The notes beneath the pieces were generated by a model. The model saw only the letters and a program-made list of their open reading frames with translations. It was not told the origin of the DNA and searched no databases. From Fasciolopsis buskii (lineage: Eukaryota; Platyhelminthes; Trematoda; Plagiorchiida; Fasciolidae), in assembly GCA_008360955.1 (NCBI GenBank), contig LUCM01009389.1, positions 1-64,000 of the forward strand: a DNA stretch of 64,000 nt, read 5' to 3'. Position 1 is the first letter of the stretch, and every line of letters starts with the position of its first letter. Position numbers and translations under genes: made by a program. Below, in pieces: positions 35,459-42,950 of this stretch.

Positions 35459-37677
35459 AGGAGTAGTCTCAATGAGTGCTTGTGCACCGTAAGTGGATTT
35501 ACACCAGTGAATTTTACTCGAGCCCTCCACAACTGTAGCTACCGACATTGTTCCTAACATTGAAATTAAAATCGAATCTTTTGTTTTTAAAATTTGTCCA
35601 GTTTGGTATGCCGTATCGTACTGTGTAGTTAATCGTTTTAGGATTTGATTTTGATGCCAAATACAGATGCAGACACGAGCGGTGAAATGAGGAGGCCGTA
35701 TGCATTTGTTGTGCATTATTTAGACCACTTTAGGCCTTTATGTGATTCTTTCTTATCCATTGTTTTATTGGAGTCACCATCTCATCAGTTCGATAATCAC
35801 AACTTGTCCAAACTGTGGCAGATTGTCTTTTTTATTTCCGTCGACATAGCCTTTTTCATCACCTTGTCCTAAATTCCAGTTCACGCAGTTAGTTTGTTAA
35901 CATGCCTCGGTTCTTATGCACATGTTTCCACTGTTCTCGTGTGCTCCGAAGAACGAAGCCGAAGCGCGTGCACAACGCATCGTCGAATGCGCGAGTGACA
36001 CAAAAAACAAAACGATTTCATCGCACTGGGTGGTGTTCCTTCCAAACACCTGCAGTGGTAGTATAAGCCAGTTGGCTGGTGTACTTGTCCATGAGCGACC
36101 CAGATTTCGCGTAAGTTGTACATTGTTCGACCCAGTATCTTGAAGGTAGTACCGGAATCCAACGCTTATATTGCCGAGGTTAAGCTGATTCACGTCCGAA
36201 CATGTGATCCTAAAGCGAGCATCAGTCGCATGATTTCAGTTCTCTGCTCCCCAAACATCATACTCAGGTTCGTCATAAACCTTCATCCGGTCCCAAATTT
36301 CTGCGACATTAGTGAAGGACTTTTTCAATCGCGATGAACTTTTTTCTTAGGCCTTCACAAGAGTTATGGACACAGCTGTCAATCAAGCTTGTGAAACTTA
36401 GGTATAGTGAGATACTCATGTACTGCAGTTCCCTGCAGATCAGCGTTCTTCAGCCTGCTGCTAATGATGATAATAATACTAAACCCAATCCCGTCCATCA
36501 TTGCTACGAATTGTTGTCTATTAACTCCCTTTTTTATTACTTTTTGGCTAACGATTCCATTGTCCCCAACTGCTTAAATCCAACAGGATTAAGTTTGTTT
36601 TACAATCGTAATTGTAGTCTTCACGCTGAATTTCGAAGCATTCTTTTACCGTCTTGGCAACGAACTCGTGTTATTCTCAACGTCGCGTGGCCGATCATTT
36701 GCCCTTTTTTTCTAAGCTCACTTAAGGTTAGTCTAGCTTATTTTTCTCAAACCTGTTCAGATTGTAATATATCAGTGATAAATCTGGCTTAATCGAAATA
36801 CACAGGATTGGTATTTAATATTCTTATTCTCCGTGAGCATCCACGGAAAGAGCGCACTGCACGACAGCTCGGTATTTATGACGCTAACATCCTAAGGTTC
36901 CAGTGGGAACTCACCGGTTTGATAGTGGATTACTATCTTCATCGTGGCTAACTGCTCCCTATGGGATTCAAACTACGGTTCTCAGGCATCTTAGCCCGTA
37001 GTCTATACGACTTGCCAAACACGAGTTCCCTTGCCACAAGTTTGAAGATGAGTATCGAAATTTTCAACCCTTAACAACAAAATAATTTTTCCAACGCGCA
37101 TCCATCCAATAACAACAAGACAGTGTGATAGCTCTGTCTCACAATCTTGCATTCTCAGATTGTAATAATAAATGCTAGAGGCTGACTGTTGCATTTGTTT
37201 CATGCCTAACTCTTGTTTATACGTATAACTTTTTATCTATTCAGTGTCCTGAGTCAATTTGCTTTTCATCTATCACCGAATTATGAACTGGATCTGGAAG
37301 GTGCTTCGTTTGTGTTATTAAATCCAAAAGATCGATCAGGCTCCAATCGGTCACGGCGCCTCAAGTCCAGTCTGATCGGTACGATGACCTCCAATGCATT
37401 ATCGGATGTTAATCACGTGAAACCGTTACGGCGACTCACTCGAGCTGCATCCACTGTGGATCCGATGAATGATCCTCCCTCGTTGGCCCGGAGTTTTCCA
37501 GCAGTGGCCAACCCAGTCGCTCAATTCTCGTCCCCTTCAGAAGAAGGTACTTTGAATTCGAGATTTTCCGAATTCACGAGCTCCACTATCGCCGCCACAG
37601 CAACCGCATCGCGTTTGGCCACTGAGAATACCGGCGATATGTTGATCAAATATCATCTTTTTAGTTGGGAACTCTAG
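7742..37677 (+). CDS. SGSM3: SGSM3 (TBC/SH3/RUN Rab-GTPase modulator), 5'-partial, nine exons
   Basis: Joined exons 7742-7837, 14997-15131, 18104-18358, 21759-21863, 25052-25311, 28238-28454, 29504-29589, 34873-34995 and 37245-37677 give 1710 nt in one frame, 569 residues plus TAG. Every internal junction is GT...AG and the phases agree (0,0,0,0,2,0,2,2). The product follows vertebrate SGSM3 collinearly: a linker with [16 protein letters not shown], then DYSMESH, an SH3 domain (about residues 206-261, [25 protein letters not shown]) and a RUN domain (about 284 to the C terminus, [45 protein letters not shown]). In the known family, an N-terminal TBC domain acts as a GTPase-activating module for small Rab-type GTPases, and SH3 and RUN bind partners in membrane traffic. 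The TBC exons were not found and are inferred to lie to the left. Introns run from about 1 to 7 kb and are loaded with retroelements. Confidence 0.95.
7882..8030 (-). mobile_element. Decayed copy of the TIR/tRNA-like element
   Basis: It resembles the 24407 copy in the same orientation. Shared blocks include ATGCGATATCATAGCTCAAG (versus GTGATATCATCGCTCAAC in the 50972 copy), CAGTTGTTTTGGAAATCATC and ATCCGAACTG. Only one terminus and part of the interior can be aligned. It starts 44 bases after the donor of the first visible SGSM3 exon. Confidence 0.45.
9350..9760 (+). mobile_element. Penelope-like element fragment with GIY-YIG endonuclease
   Basis: The frame at 9356-9748 encodes [20 protein letters not shown] followed by [21 protein letters not shown](x)[12 protein letters not shown] and [20 protein letters not shown]. 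This is the CxxC-containing GIY-YIG nuclease that forms the C-terminal domain of Penelope-like retroelements; the YVG, the Arg of RAR, the Glu of ERLILEA and the final Asn are in place. No reverse transcriptase is present upstream, so this is a 5'-truncated copy. The ATG is not a real start. It lies in the SGSM3 intron between 7838 and 14996. Confidence 0.85.
9818..9835 (+). repeat. (AT)n tract after the Penelope-like fragment
   Basis: Pure AT dinucleotide run about 70 bases after the end of the Penelope-like coding remnant. It may mark the element's 3' end. Confidence 0.7.
9935..11045 (+). mobile_element. RTE-type LINE, RT C-terminal half to 3' UTR
   Basis: SGVR at the left end matches the RTE motif SGVRQG. 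The frame at 9990-10193 encodes [20 protein letters not shown] followed by [20 protein letters not shown], with a YTDD version of the YADD catalytic box. Further remnants are [31 protein letters not shown] and the end [16 protein letters not shown] 3' UTR with CTGGAATAAAGGC resembles the one at 30760. Frameshifts and stops make it a pseudogene. The 5' part is missing. Confidence 0.8.
11050..11220 (+). mobile_element. RTE-type LINE 5' leader directly after an RTE 3' end
   Basis: It aligns with 31685-31835: CCTTGACGTG, ATGGxTTATCTxAxGCxGAAGAT, GGTCAATxAGT and CTGACGAAxTAGT blocks in the same order, ending in CTGGTTCTCC / CTGGTCCTCC. The orientation is the same as the preceding 3' end, so it is a head-to-tail junction. 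It stops before the endonuclease. Confidence 0.6.
11221..12285. other. SGSM3 intron, no recognisable feature
   Basis: Short ORFs without family similarity on both strands; no exon with SGSM3 character. Confidence 0.5.
12290..12900 (+). mobile_element. RTE-type LINE 3' fragment (subfamily 2)
   Basis: It encodes [18 protein letters not shown] and, after a stop and frameshift, [16 protein letters not shown]: the conserved C-terminal end of trematode RTE ORF2 (NRxRWLGHVLRM ... GWGPRDPP). The 3' UTR (ACTATGAGGTATCAACCAAA from 12727) matches copies near 5110 and 35171. A pseudogene within an SGSM3 intron. Confidence 0.75.
12901..14996. other. SGSM3 intron, no recognisable feature
   Basis: No exon or element could be assigned. 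Short hydrophobic ORFs (13531-13933) have no family signature. Confidence 0.5.
14997..15131 (+). CDS. SGSM3: SGSM3 exon (45 codons, helical linker)
   Basis: Acceptor TTTTCCAG ends at 14996 and donor GTACGC starts at 15132; phase 0 at both ends. It encodes [20 protein letters not shown] followed by HYLAQLM and ends LPKQ. The RRHYLAQL core aligns with RRKHLAYL of the vertebrate protein between the TBC and SH3 domains. The segment is polar and probably helical, with no catalytic residue. Confidence 0.92.
15132..18103. other. SGSM3 intron with a weak SINE-like remnant
   Basis: Around 16300-16370 there is a tRNA-like fragment with a B-box-like CGATTCGATTCC. Nothing else is recognisable. Confidence 0.45.
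18104..18358 (+). CDS. SGSM3: SGSM3 exon (85 codons, expanded basic/acidic linker)
   Basis: The acceptor follows a pyrimidine-rich tract ending CTTAAAACAG at 18103; the donor is GTTAGT at 18359. An upstream AG at 18047 looks attractive but gives the wrong phase. The exon begins [20 protein letters not shown], matching the basic RRRTQRRKSTITALL stretch of vertebrate SGSM3, and ends with [16 protein letters not shown], matching IKQTELVADLREAIL. Between these anchors lies an acidic segment (DTVDEDDAQ) that is longer than the vertebrate one. Confidence 0.92.
18359..20134. other. SGSM3 intron, no recognisable feature
   Basis: Short overlapping ORFs only, with no conserved motifs. Confidence 0.5.
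20135..20765. repeat. Long inverted (fold-back) repeat, arms about 180 bp
   Basis: The left arm 20135-20320 and right arm 20585-20765 are reverse complements. A 46-base core is perfect (20172-20217 against 20677-20722), starting TTCTCGGTTATGAGCCGG on the left arm. The flanks are imperfect and include a gap of about 20 bases. The spacer is about 265 bp. It could be a fold-back or MITE-like element, or two copies of one repeat in opposite orientation. No transposase is seen. Confidence 0.8.
20954..21128 (+). mobile_element. tRNA-derived SINE, copy 1
   Basis: The head has A-box TGGCGAAACGG (20963) and B-box GGTTCGAATTC (21007). The tRNA-like part is closed by a perfect 7-bp acceptor-like stem, GGCGGTG with CACCGCC. 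The body contains CCCACTTG, GGCCGCGG, CCTTCCTGAA and the tail ATTAATAAAGGAAG then TAAAAGAT. A second copy with the same body and tail lies at 53391-53572 on the other strand. The T-arm is not paired, so it is a SINE and not a working tRNA gene. Confidence 0.8.
21129..21758. other. SGSM3 intron, no recognisable feature
   Basis: Only the pyrimidine-rich approach to the 21759 exon stands out. Confidence 0.5.
21759..21863 (+). CDS. SGSM3: SGSM3 exon (35 codons, DYSMESH motif)
   Basis: Acceptor TTACGCAG ends at 21758; donor GTAAGG starts at 21864; phase 0 at both ends. It encodes [20 protein letters not shown] followed by [15 protein letters not shown]. The QTDP and DYSMESH blocks are shared with vertebrate SGSM3 (CTDP, DYSMESH) just before the SH3 domain. 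Confidence 0.95.
21864..24406. other. SGSM3 intron; one unclassified ORF-rich stretch
   Basis: 22035-22402 has two overlapping + strand frames with a [13 protein letters not shown] string that vaguely recalls LINE endonucleases, too weak to assign. A short (AT)n lies near 22655-22671. Nothing else is recognisable. Confidence 0.4.
24407..24691 (-). mobile_element. TIR/tRNA-like element, copy lacking one end
   Basis: It is the reverse complement of the 50972 element: TIR (TTCATGAAATAATTCACC) at 24408, then the tRNA-like core on the - strand (about 24535-24595) with acceptor strand TGCCCGG and anticodon-loop sequence CTCAAAA, then the spacer GATGTTGCACCTATC. Similarity stops near 24691, so the second TIR is lost. 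It lies in an SGSM3 intron, antisense to the gene. Confidence 0.75.
24692..25051. other. SGSM3 intron end, nothing recognisable
   Basis: The open frames reaching into the SH3 exon from 24927 and 24965 are intronic read-through. Confidence 0.5.
25052..25311 (+). CDS. SGSM3: SGSM3 exon with the SH3 domain
   Basis: The acceptor ends GGTCAAG at 25051 and the donor is GTAAGT at 25312. The exon has 86 codons plus two bases (phase 2) and encodes the whole SH3 domain: [34 protein letters not shown] and [14 protein letters not shown]. The ALxDF start, the acidic RT loop, the W of CWVGEL, the GWFP motif and the final FVE are all intact, so a normal proline-peptide binding surface is expected. This exon is the most conserved part of the gene. 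The overlapping ORFs here are shadows. Confidence 0.97.
25312..26089. other. SGSM3 intron, nothing recognisable
   Basis: Short ORFs only, none with family similarity. Confidence 0.5.
26090..26285 (-). mobile_element. RTE-type LINE fragment (RT C-terminal region)
   Basis: On the - strand it reads [11 protein letters not shown] ... [20 protein letters not shown] then GHRCL, and in the next frame AEIWWEN. This matches the RTE ORF2 stretch K-G-R-V-Y ... CETWPLRAEDxRRLSxFDHRCL ... IWW. A frameshift near 26145 and the short length mark it as a dead fragment in an SGSM3 intron. Confidence 0.75.
26286..28237. other. SGSM3 intron, nothing recognisable
   Basis: Many short ORFs on both strands, none with a known domain. 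Confidence 0.5.
28238..28454 (+). CDS. SGSM3: SGSM3 exon with the N-terminal half of the RUN domain
   Basis: Acceptor GTACTTAG ends at 28237; donor GTAAGA starts at 28455. The first base completes a TAT codon split across the intron (TA|T). It encodes [20 protein letters not shown] and on through [14 protein letters not shown] and [20 protein letters not shown] to EEVLYR, nearly residue for residue with the vertebrate RUN domain. RUN domains are all-helical modules that bind small GTPases or motors. Confidence 0.97.
28455..29503. other. SGSM3 intron, nothing recognisable
   Basis: No repeat or exon could be assigned. Confidence 0.5.
29504..29589 (+). CDS. SGSM3: SGSM3 exon (28 codons, RUN domain)
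   Basis: Acceptor TTTTTGTAG ends at 29503; donor GTGAGT starts at 29590. It encodes [20 protein letters not shown] followed by RSLVCYGLN, with the final Asn codon split (AA|T) across the next intron. It matches vertebrate [25 protein letters not shown]. The intron that follows (29590-34872) is packed with RTE retrotransposon sequence. Confidence 0.95.
29590..30384. other. SGSM3 intron; long but unassigned ORF
   Basis: A 199-codon frame (29658-30257) is present but has no recognisable motif and its composition is not gene-like. It is treated as chance. Confidence 0.4.
30385..30860 (+). mobile_element. RTE-type LINE 3' end fragment
   Basis: It encodes [19 protein letters not shown] followed by [20 protein letters not shown] and ATNREW, ending in a stop at about 30631. 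This is the C terminus of RTE ORF2 (GWGPRDPxxxWLETLxDM). The 3' UTR contains CTGGGATAAAGGC, similar to the copy near 11020. Copies end just before 5' leader-like sequence begins again near 31390. Confidence 0.75.
31390..34095 (+). mobile_element. RTE-type LINE, leader + AP endonuclease + N-terminal RT, degenerate
   Basis: The leader (31390-31980) is followed by endonuclease remnants: [39 protein letters not shown] and GDFNAQVGK (the FNV and GDFNA motifs of AP endonucleases). Linker and RT parts follow: [35 protein letters not shown], and [13 protein letters not shown] to SGVRQ, then [20 protein letters not shown] and DYADN. The catalytic YADD reads YADN. There are many stops and frameshifts. 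The element ends right after this box in a short GATGATGATG run, with no C-terminal half. Confidence 0.85.
31985..34080 (+). pseudogene. RTE ORF2 remnant (endonuclease-reverse transcriptase)
   Basis: Intact it would be an endonuclease-reverse transcriptase. Here the open pieces are 32217-32447, 33040-33261 and 33846-34082, separated by stops. A deletion joins SGVRQ directly to a segment just before [11 protein letters not shown], removing the usual GCPLSPFLFN stretch of the RT palm, and the frame is lost after YADN. It cannot make a working protein. Confidence 0.8.
34096..34872. other. SGSM3 intron; possible SINE-like segment on the - strand
   Basis: 34090-34630 has open frames on the - strand. 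Near 34590-34630, read on the - strand, there is a TGGCCTAGTGTGT stretch that resembles a tRNA A-box. No B-box or family could be assigned. Confidence 0.3.
34873..34995 (+). CDS. SGSM3: SGSM3 exon (RUN domain, [13 protein letters not shown])
   Basis: Acceptor TTATTATTATAG ends at 34872; donor GTAAGT starts at 34996. The first base completes the split Asn codon and the last two bases start a split Arg codon (CG|T). It encodes [20 protein letters not shown] followed by [20 protein letters not shown], almost identical to vertebrate SGSM3 and one of the signature stretches of the RUN domain in this family. Confidence 0.96.
35069..35097 (+). repeat. (AT)n tract
   Basis: Imperfect TATA/GTATAT dinucleotide run shortly after the 34873 exon. 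Confidence 0.8.
35165..35300 (+). mobile_element. RTE-type LINE 3' UTR fragment (subfamily 2)
   Basis: The block TGTGAGGTAGCAACCAAAGC and the following CAGAGTACG match the 3' UTRs near 12727 and 5110. No coding sequence remains. Confidence 0.6.
35301..37244. other. SGSM3 last intron; (AT)n and a SINE-like remnant
   Basis: An (AT)n tract lies at 35422-35458. Around 36950-37025 on the - strand there is a tRNA-like stretch with a B-box-like GTTTGAATCCC. The ORFs at 35897-36340 have no recognisable domain. Confidence 0.4.
37245..37677 (+). CDS. SGSM3: SGSM3 last exon with RUN C terminus, insertion and stop
   Basis: Acceptor TCTATTCAG ends at 37244; TAG stop at 37675-37677. The exon adds 143 codons after a split Arg. 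It starts [16 protein letters not shown] (vertebrate RVLCCFAFSLSQDWEL) and ends [13 protein letters not shown] (vertebrate DMLVKHHLFSWDV). Vertebrates have only about 20 residues between these anchors; here there are more than 100, with a basic patch ([10 protein letters not shown]) and a long Ser/Thr/Ala-rich low-complexity run. The frame is open throughout and the anchors are well conserved, so the insertion is probably translated. Confidence 0.94.
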
Positions 37678-38260
37678 ATAACTGCACTGGCGTTTATCGG
37701 GCTGTTAAGCCGTCATTTGAATAGTTGTTACTGAGATCTAATCCTCTCGTTTCATTCCACTCGTGATTGGCAGATTAAGGGCACATTCTATGCCAACCAC
37801 TATAAATTTTGTGCACTATTTTCTTACTATTCTGGCCTTTGATTGCTATTGTGAATTGATCGAGGAAAAGTACTAAGATACATTTTTTCTTCTTTCTGCT
37901 CATTCGAACTGTCCTTAAGTCGAGAATGGGCGTCTTCTTCCCACTCTCCCTCACTCTTCTTCTTGCTTCGTCAGTCTCTTGGACACAATTACTCGAGTCA
38001 TCTGTGATCGTTTGTCCTCGTTCTTCTAATCCGCTCTTCTGTTTTATTCTTTATCATTTGTACATTAATCTTTTGACTTATTTGCATATTTTGTGCTTTT
38101 GGTTCGCTTTTCCCCCTCAGCTTCTCGTATTCGGAACCCTGTTCCTCAGGTGCACCTGAAAAATTGCGTTCATTTGACTAGTCCCACCACCCTGACACAT
38201 GTTATTACTCTGCACCATCACGATGTACATGAATAAACAGTCCCACAAATTGGTATTGTT
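37678..38260 (+). other. Probable SGSM3 3' UTR
   Basis: Non-coding, T-rich sequence follows the SGSM3 stop. The first AATAAA (38232-38237) is followed by a GT/T-rich stretch from about 38250, as expected at a cleavage/polyadenylation site. The UTR end is inferred, not seen directly. Confidence 0.55.
38232..38237 (+). terminator. Candidate poly(A) signal of SGSM3
   Basis: Canonical AATAAA about 555 bases after the stop codon, with a GT/T-rich downstream element (TTGGTATTGTTTCATT) about 15-30 bases further on. It is the first canonical signal seen after the stop. Confidence 0.55.
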
Positions 38261-39045
38261 TCATTCTTTTGTCTGCTTGTGTACGTTTCTCTCTGGTCAA
38301 TGGTTCTCTGTTGTATGTGATTCAGATTTTCATTGAATTGGTGATAGAGAGCCTGTCTGTTGTTTTGTATCCAAGTTTCCCCTGTCATTACCTCTCTTAC
38401 TGTATTCAAATCCTCCCACTTTCGAGAAGGGTGGTGTTACTGTCTGTCCCCTTTGATTCATCACCACTTTTCGCCGTGTATCTTTTTCATTCTCCCTTCG
38501 GGTTGTTAACGCCTAAGAATCCCATCTACGTGATCATGTAATGTGATGTTATGTCGTGGCTGCTTTTTGGTTCTTAATGCCTTCCCCCCTCCACCTCTCA
38601 CACATTCATGCAGAAGGAAATATTCAATGAGCGAGGGCGAGAGAAAATTGAAACCTGTCACTGGCACGGTGAAGATGCACGAACGTCAAATTTACTTAGC
38701 TGTCACGATCACACATCGACTCAGTGATGACACCCGCGGTACAGTCACTATTATGTCATCGTGTGCAAACGGGTCTGAGCCAAGCCGAGTCCGAAAAAAC
38801 TGGAGTGAAGTTCTACAGATTGTCAAGCCCTGACCTCGATTTTCACTCGACCAACCAAAAGGGCTTAAATGTGTTTACCACACCCACGGCCATTCGCATT
38901 CAGTGGGCTGGACACAAATTAGATGCTAACGTAAGCCGCGCGGTAAACCGAACGATCTTCTAGTTCAGGTAATTGTAGTGAAAACAAAAGGAGTAGCGTG
39001 CAGTCAATGCTCATCTGCGCAATGTCTCCTTCAGACCTCAGATCG
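38261..39045. other. Intergenic; unknown frameshifted ORF at 38627-38963
   Basis: Two adjacent + strand frames (38627-38832 and 38795-38963) could join into about 112 codons if one base were lost or gained at an A6 run (38794-38799). The residues (HRLSDDTRGTVTIMSS; GLNVFTTPTAIRIQWAGHKL) look protein-like but match no family I recognise. It may be a retroelement remnant. Confidence 0.3.
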
Positions 39046-39047
39046 TT

Positions 39048-39240
39048 CAAGTTGACCGGAGGTGGTCAAGTCGATTAAGCAAGTCACCAAAATGGTCAGA
39101 GGTTCGAATCGTAGTTGCGCCGGTCACTGTGTTGATAGAAGACAGCTCGCTGTCACCCGGCTCGTTTCCACACTTGGCCTAGTATGACCTTATGTGATTC
39201 TACGCCACTCCAAGTTCCAGGGTCAAGGTTGCCGATCCTA
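39048..39240 (+). mobile_element. tRNA-derived SINE-like element, second family
   Basis: A-box TGGTCAAGTCG (39063) and B-box GGTTCGAATCG (39101) are spaced as in a tRNA gene. GACCGG at the start can pair with CCGGTC at 39119. The body (CTCGCTGTCACCCGGCTCG) has a relative near 57115. The 3' boundary is not clear. Confidence 0.6.
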
Positions 39241-39417
39241 TTCCTTCCCCCCTCCACAGTAGTAGGCCCTAGCAGCTGTGGTACACATCCCCTTCACTCC
39301 ACTTATGCTTCAAACTTCAGGCAGCCTCAGCTATGAAAGTGGCGTTCGACGACAGTTATTTTTGTTAAACTCATCCCGTCACAGTTTGCTAGCTGCATAT
39401 GGCGGTTTCGAGCGATG

Positions 39418-42400
39418 GAACATAGAAACAATGACGATTTGAGTGATTGGGCTGGAATATAAAGAAATGGAACGGAGAAGTTTTACACGAAGAAGGAGAC
39501 ACTTTATTTGACGTTCAATACACAGATCGTAAAGCATCTGTAAAGAATCTGACGTAATGAACAACACAATTCTTCCGAGCAGAACCATGAATAGTGCCAT
39601 GGAATCGATAATCACCCTGAAGGCACATCTTTAGCAAATTGTATTGTATCGTATTGTATAGACTTTTGCGTACAATAAATAATGTCGCATTTCAGTCAAA
39701 AAATGTGAGGGTAAAAATAAATTAGGGGCGAAAAATTAATAAGTAAAATAAAAATACACTCATCGCCCCGAAAATAATTTTAAAAAATTATCCAGGAATA
39801 ATCATAACGCATTAGGACAGGTTGCTCAGGAACTCGGCTAAAACCCGGTCGCGGTTTGTCGAAATTCGCGCCAAATATGGGACAGTGGAGTTCCTATAGA
39901 CATTCATTCTGGAGGGTATGGAACAAAAAGCGGATCGTGTAGAAACATGAGAGCGACACTTTGAAAGATCGTTGTGCAGAGGATGCGTGGGATCAGAAGG
40001 AATTTTGTCAGCAAATTTCTCACATGCTGATAAGTGTTGATCACATAGATTAAGAGACAATTCAGTTAGTGGCATGAAGAACACCCGGAGAACAATTTGA
40101 AAGTCTTTTCTAAGTATACCTGGAAAAATGACAGAAGCGCAGTAAAGAAGGATTGGAAAAACACACTGGTATACAGATAAGGAGATGGTGCTTTGTTTCA
40201 ACTTGTAGCTTGAAGCTTTCTGATTTGGAATGACAACCGTCGGAGATTCTTTACACAAGTAGAAATGTGAGAAGTCCACTTCAGATTATATCTCTAATAA
40301 TCCCTGAATATTTCACAGAATCAACCCTGGTAAGTATTTCTGAGTTGATGGAAGACATTTTAGATGGATAGACTGACCGAGAAAAAGAGAACAGACATTG
40401 GAAACATTTAGATGTGTTGAGATTGAAACCAGCTCGTGCAGAGAAATCATAAACAGAAGGTAGGTTGTTGGTAAAATTTTGAAAATCATCGTTGTTCGAA
40501 ACGGCTTGAGAGAGGGCAACATAATTAGCGTACTTAAACAGATCACAGGGAGAGCTAGTTGATAAGTCGCTGATGTAAGTAAAGAAGAGAAAAGAAACGG
40601 TGAAAGAACAGCACCCTGTAACACACTTGAGTTGTTAATCAACGATTTTGAAGTTTTACCGTCCATTCGTGTGCACTGGGTTCGGTTAGTAATGTAAACA
40701 AACAGCCATGCTATTGAAGACGTGGGACAACCAAATGTTTCCAGTTGTGAAGTAGAAAAGACCGTAGGACAGAATCAAATGCCGACGAATAGTCCAGGAA
40801 GGCGCAACGCACAGACTTCATTGATGCATTTAAGGACTTACAAATGTGGTGAATGAGGGAAGCGACGGGGTCCAAAGTGGACCTGTTAGATTTATGGGCA
40901 AGCTGAAATGGGTCGTCAGAAGGATACATAAAAGAATACAGGTGCTCCAGTATAGCACGCTCCATCAGATTAAGACTAGAAGATGTTAAGGAGATGAGGC
41001 GAAAGCGTTTTGTTAAAGCAGTAGAACTGCTAGATTTAGGAATGGGAATAATAGTGACGGGTCTCCAACAGTCAGGAATGGAAGACGAGATTAATGATGA
41101 GTTAATTAGAGAGGGAAATGCGTCGGTCAGAGCCACAGCACCATGCCTTAAATGAGCTGAGGACAGACTGTCAGGACCAATCCCTGTGGTAATTTTAGTG
41201 GTGCGCAGAAGGTCGAGCACCTATTCTCTAGAAAAACTTGTAACTGTCGTATCATCACCCCGACCAAATATGACTGGGGTATAAGTGTAAGGATGGATGA
41301 AAGCAGGATTGATGCCGTCGACATCCGCAGAAGTTTCCGCGTGTTTCTTCTTCTTGCCACACAACATTCGAATGCCTTGCGATAGGAATCAATTGTTGTT
41401 ACCATTCAGGAGTTGGCTGGCGAATGTCATGTCGATGCGTTGGGTTTAAGCTTTTATTAGGTTGGTAATATACCGCACGCTTAAGTTATTTCGGGATTTG
41501 TAGAAATATTCCTTGTCTTCTTAGAGATTTCAGTTTCCGAGTGAAGATGCGGCCACTTGAGACGAATAATGTTTCTAAGGAACACCAGATATCAAAGATT
41601 GTGTTGACCGTCTATGAAAAGTCCGATATTGTCATTGAGCAGGGGTTCAAAAGAGAAACAGGCAGATGCGATTGAAAGGAATTTCTGAAGAAGAATAAGG
41701 CTGTTGAGTGAAAAGTTACGGACACGAACTCGGATTTGATTTGTTCGCCTGAAAGAATGGAAAGACTTAACAGAAGCAAACAATGATCGCTACTTGAAAT
41801 TGGAACACGCAGTCTCAGGGTAAATAAATCAGGGTGGTTGGTAATAACTAAAATGGAGTCGCCTCTAGTGGGAGAAACGCAGAGGTCAGTCAAATCAAAC
41901 ACAGTCAGTAGCAGGCTAGATGCATGATTGAAACCACCTACAATAATATGCAGATTATCCTCAAGAAGAGGAACAATAAATACTAGAAAAGAGTCGAAAA
42001 AGATGCGATATTTTGTTTCGAGCTAAAAGAGGCATTGTATGGCGAGAAAACCTAGGATGACACTGTGTCACGAGACAGTCAATTCCGTTTAGCGAGTACG
42101 TATAAACAACTTCGGACTTGCCAGACCAGAAGTTTATATATGTCGCCAGATCGACTCTAATCTTCTTCTTGTCCGAAACTCTGTCCTGCCTATGGCATCT
42201 GAAGCTGTCTATCGACACGAGTGAATCAGCGATATTCGGGTTCATCCACGATTCTTGTATGCAGATGACACACGTGTGAACATGGATCGGTGATTGAAGT
42301 GTGAGGGACAGATCCGACATTTTCGTAAACAGGGAGGGAATGTTGGTACTCAACAATGCCGGAATGGACATCTTGGCTGGAAGGGTGCATTTAAGAGCTG

Positions 42401-42950
42401 CTTGTCAGCAAGCATGAGCGCCTCTGTTAGATGGATTAGATAGATCTTTGGGGTGCAACAATGCGTGACCCCGATCCATATTGAGAAACAATCAAGATTT
42501 TAAACAACAATAATTCTGACTGGTTGTAGCGGCGAACGGAGACCATAATGGAACCAAAAATCCCACAAGAAAACAAAGAAATAACGATGACAGAATTGTA
42601 GCGCAGCCAGTCAATGGATGCGTTAGTGCTTTCCTCATAAAAAAGCGACAACGGCAGTGTCACGCATGTGACAAGAACATTACTTTAAAATGCTTCAGGA
42701 GTCCGTTAGTGACATTATGACATGGCGCAGATCGGTTCCTCTGGTTAAAGGGTCAAATTGTGCCTTCAAAAATAAACACCCAATTTTAGTTCGGGCAGCT
42801 ATGTACGAAGCCCCAAAAGTCATGAACTCATCCCCTATCAAGGATGATATCCTTGGGAGACCTTGAAAGTTTCCAGCTACTACAACTTTAGGCTCAGTGC
42901 AACGAAAGGAAATCCCATTTGTTCCATCACCTCTCCGTTTTGACATTTTC
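39418..42950 (-). mobile_element. CR1-like non-LTR retrotransposon, nearly full length, inactive
   Basis: Read on the - strand, a 5' part with an 83-codon open frame (42695-42946, MSKRRGDGTNGISFRC...) is followed by AP endonuclease and reverse transcriptase remnants and a 3' UTR of about 390 bases ending at 39418. The 3' UTR holds GGGGCGATGAG and TTCGCCCC blocks and the TACAATACGATACAATACAA tract, and its last 249 bases recur inverted at the window's left edge. The 5' boundary is uncertain because only one copy is complete here. No clear target-site duplication was seen. Confidence 0.85.
39812..42371 (-). pseudogene. CR1-like ORF2 remnant (endonuclease and reverse transcriptase)
   Basis: Endonuclease motifs are STNIPSLFTKMSDLSLTLQS, CIQESWMNPNIADSL, CHRQDRVSDKK, NGIDCLVTQCHPRF and SSSDHCLLL. 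RT motifs are GIGPDSLSSAHLR, PDCWRPVTIIPIPK, FRLISLTSSSLNLME, CAFLDYSSAFDS and GAVLSPFLFSS. The catalytic YADD box reads YANY (40521-40532), removing both metal-binding aspartates. The C terminus (HLSACEKFADKI, STRSAFCSIPSR, PYLARI) ends LSNLS at a stop at 39812. Six frame fragments are needed to read it, so it is dead. Confidence 0.85.
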
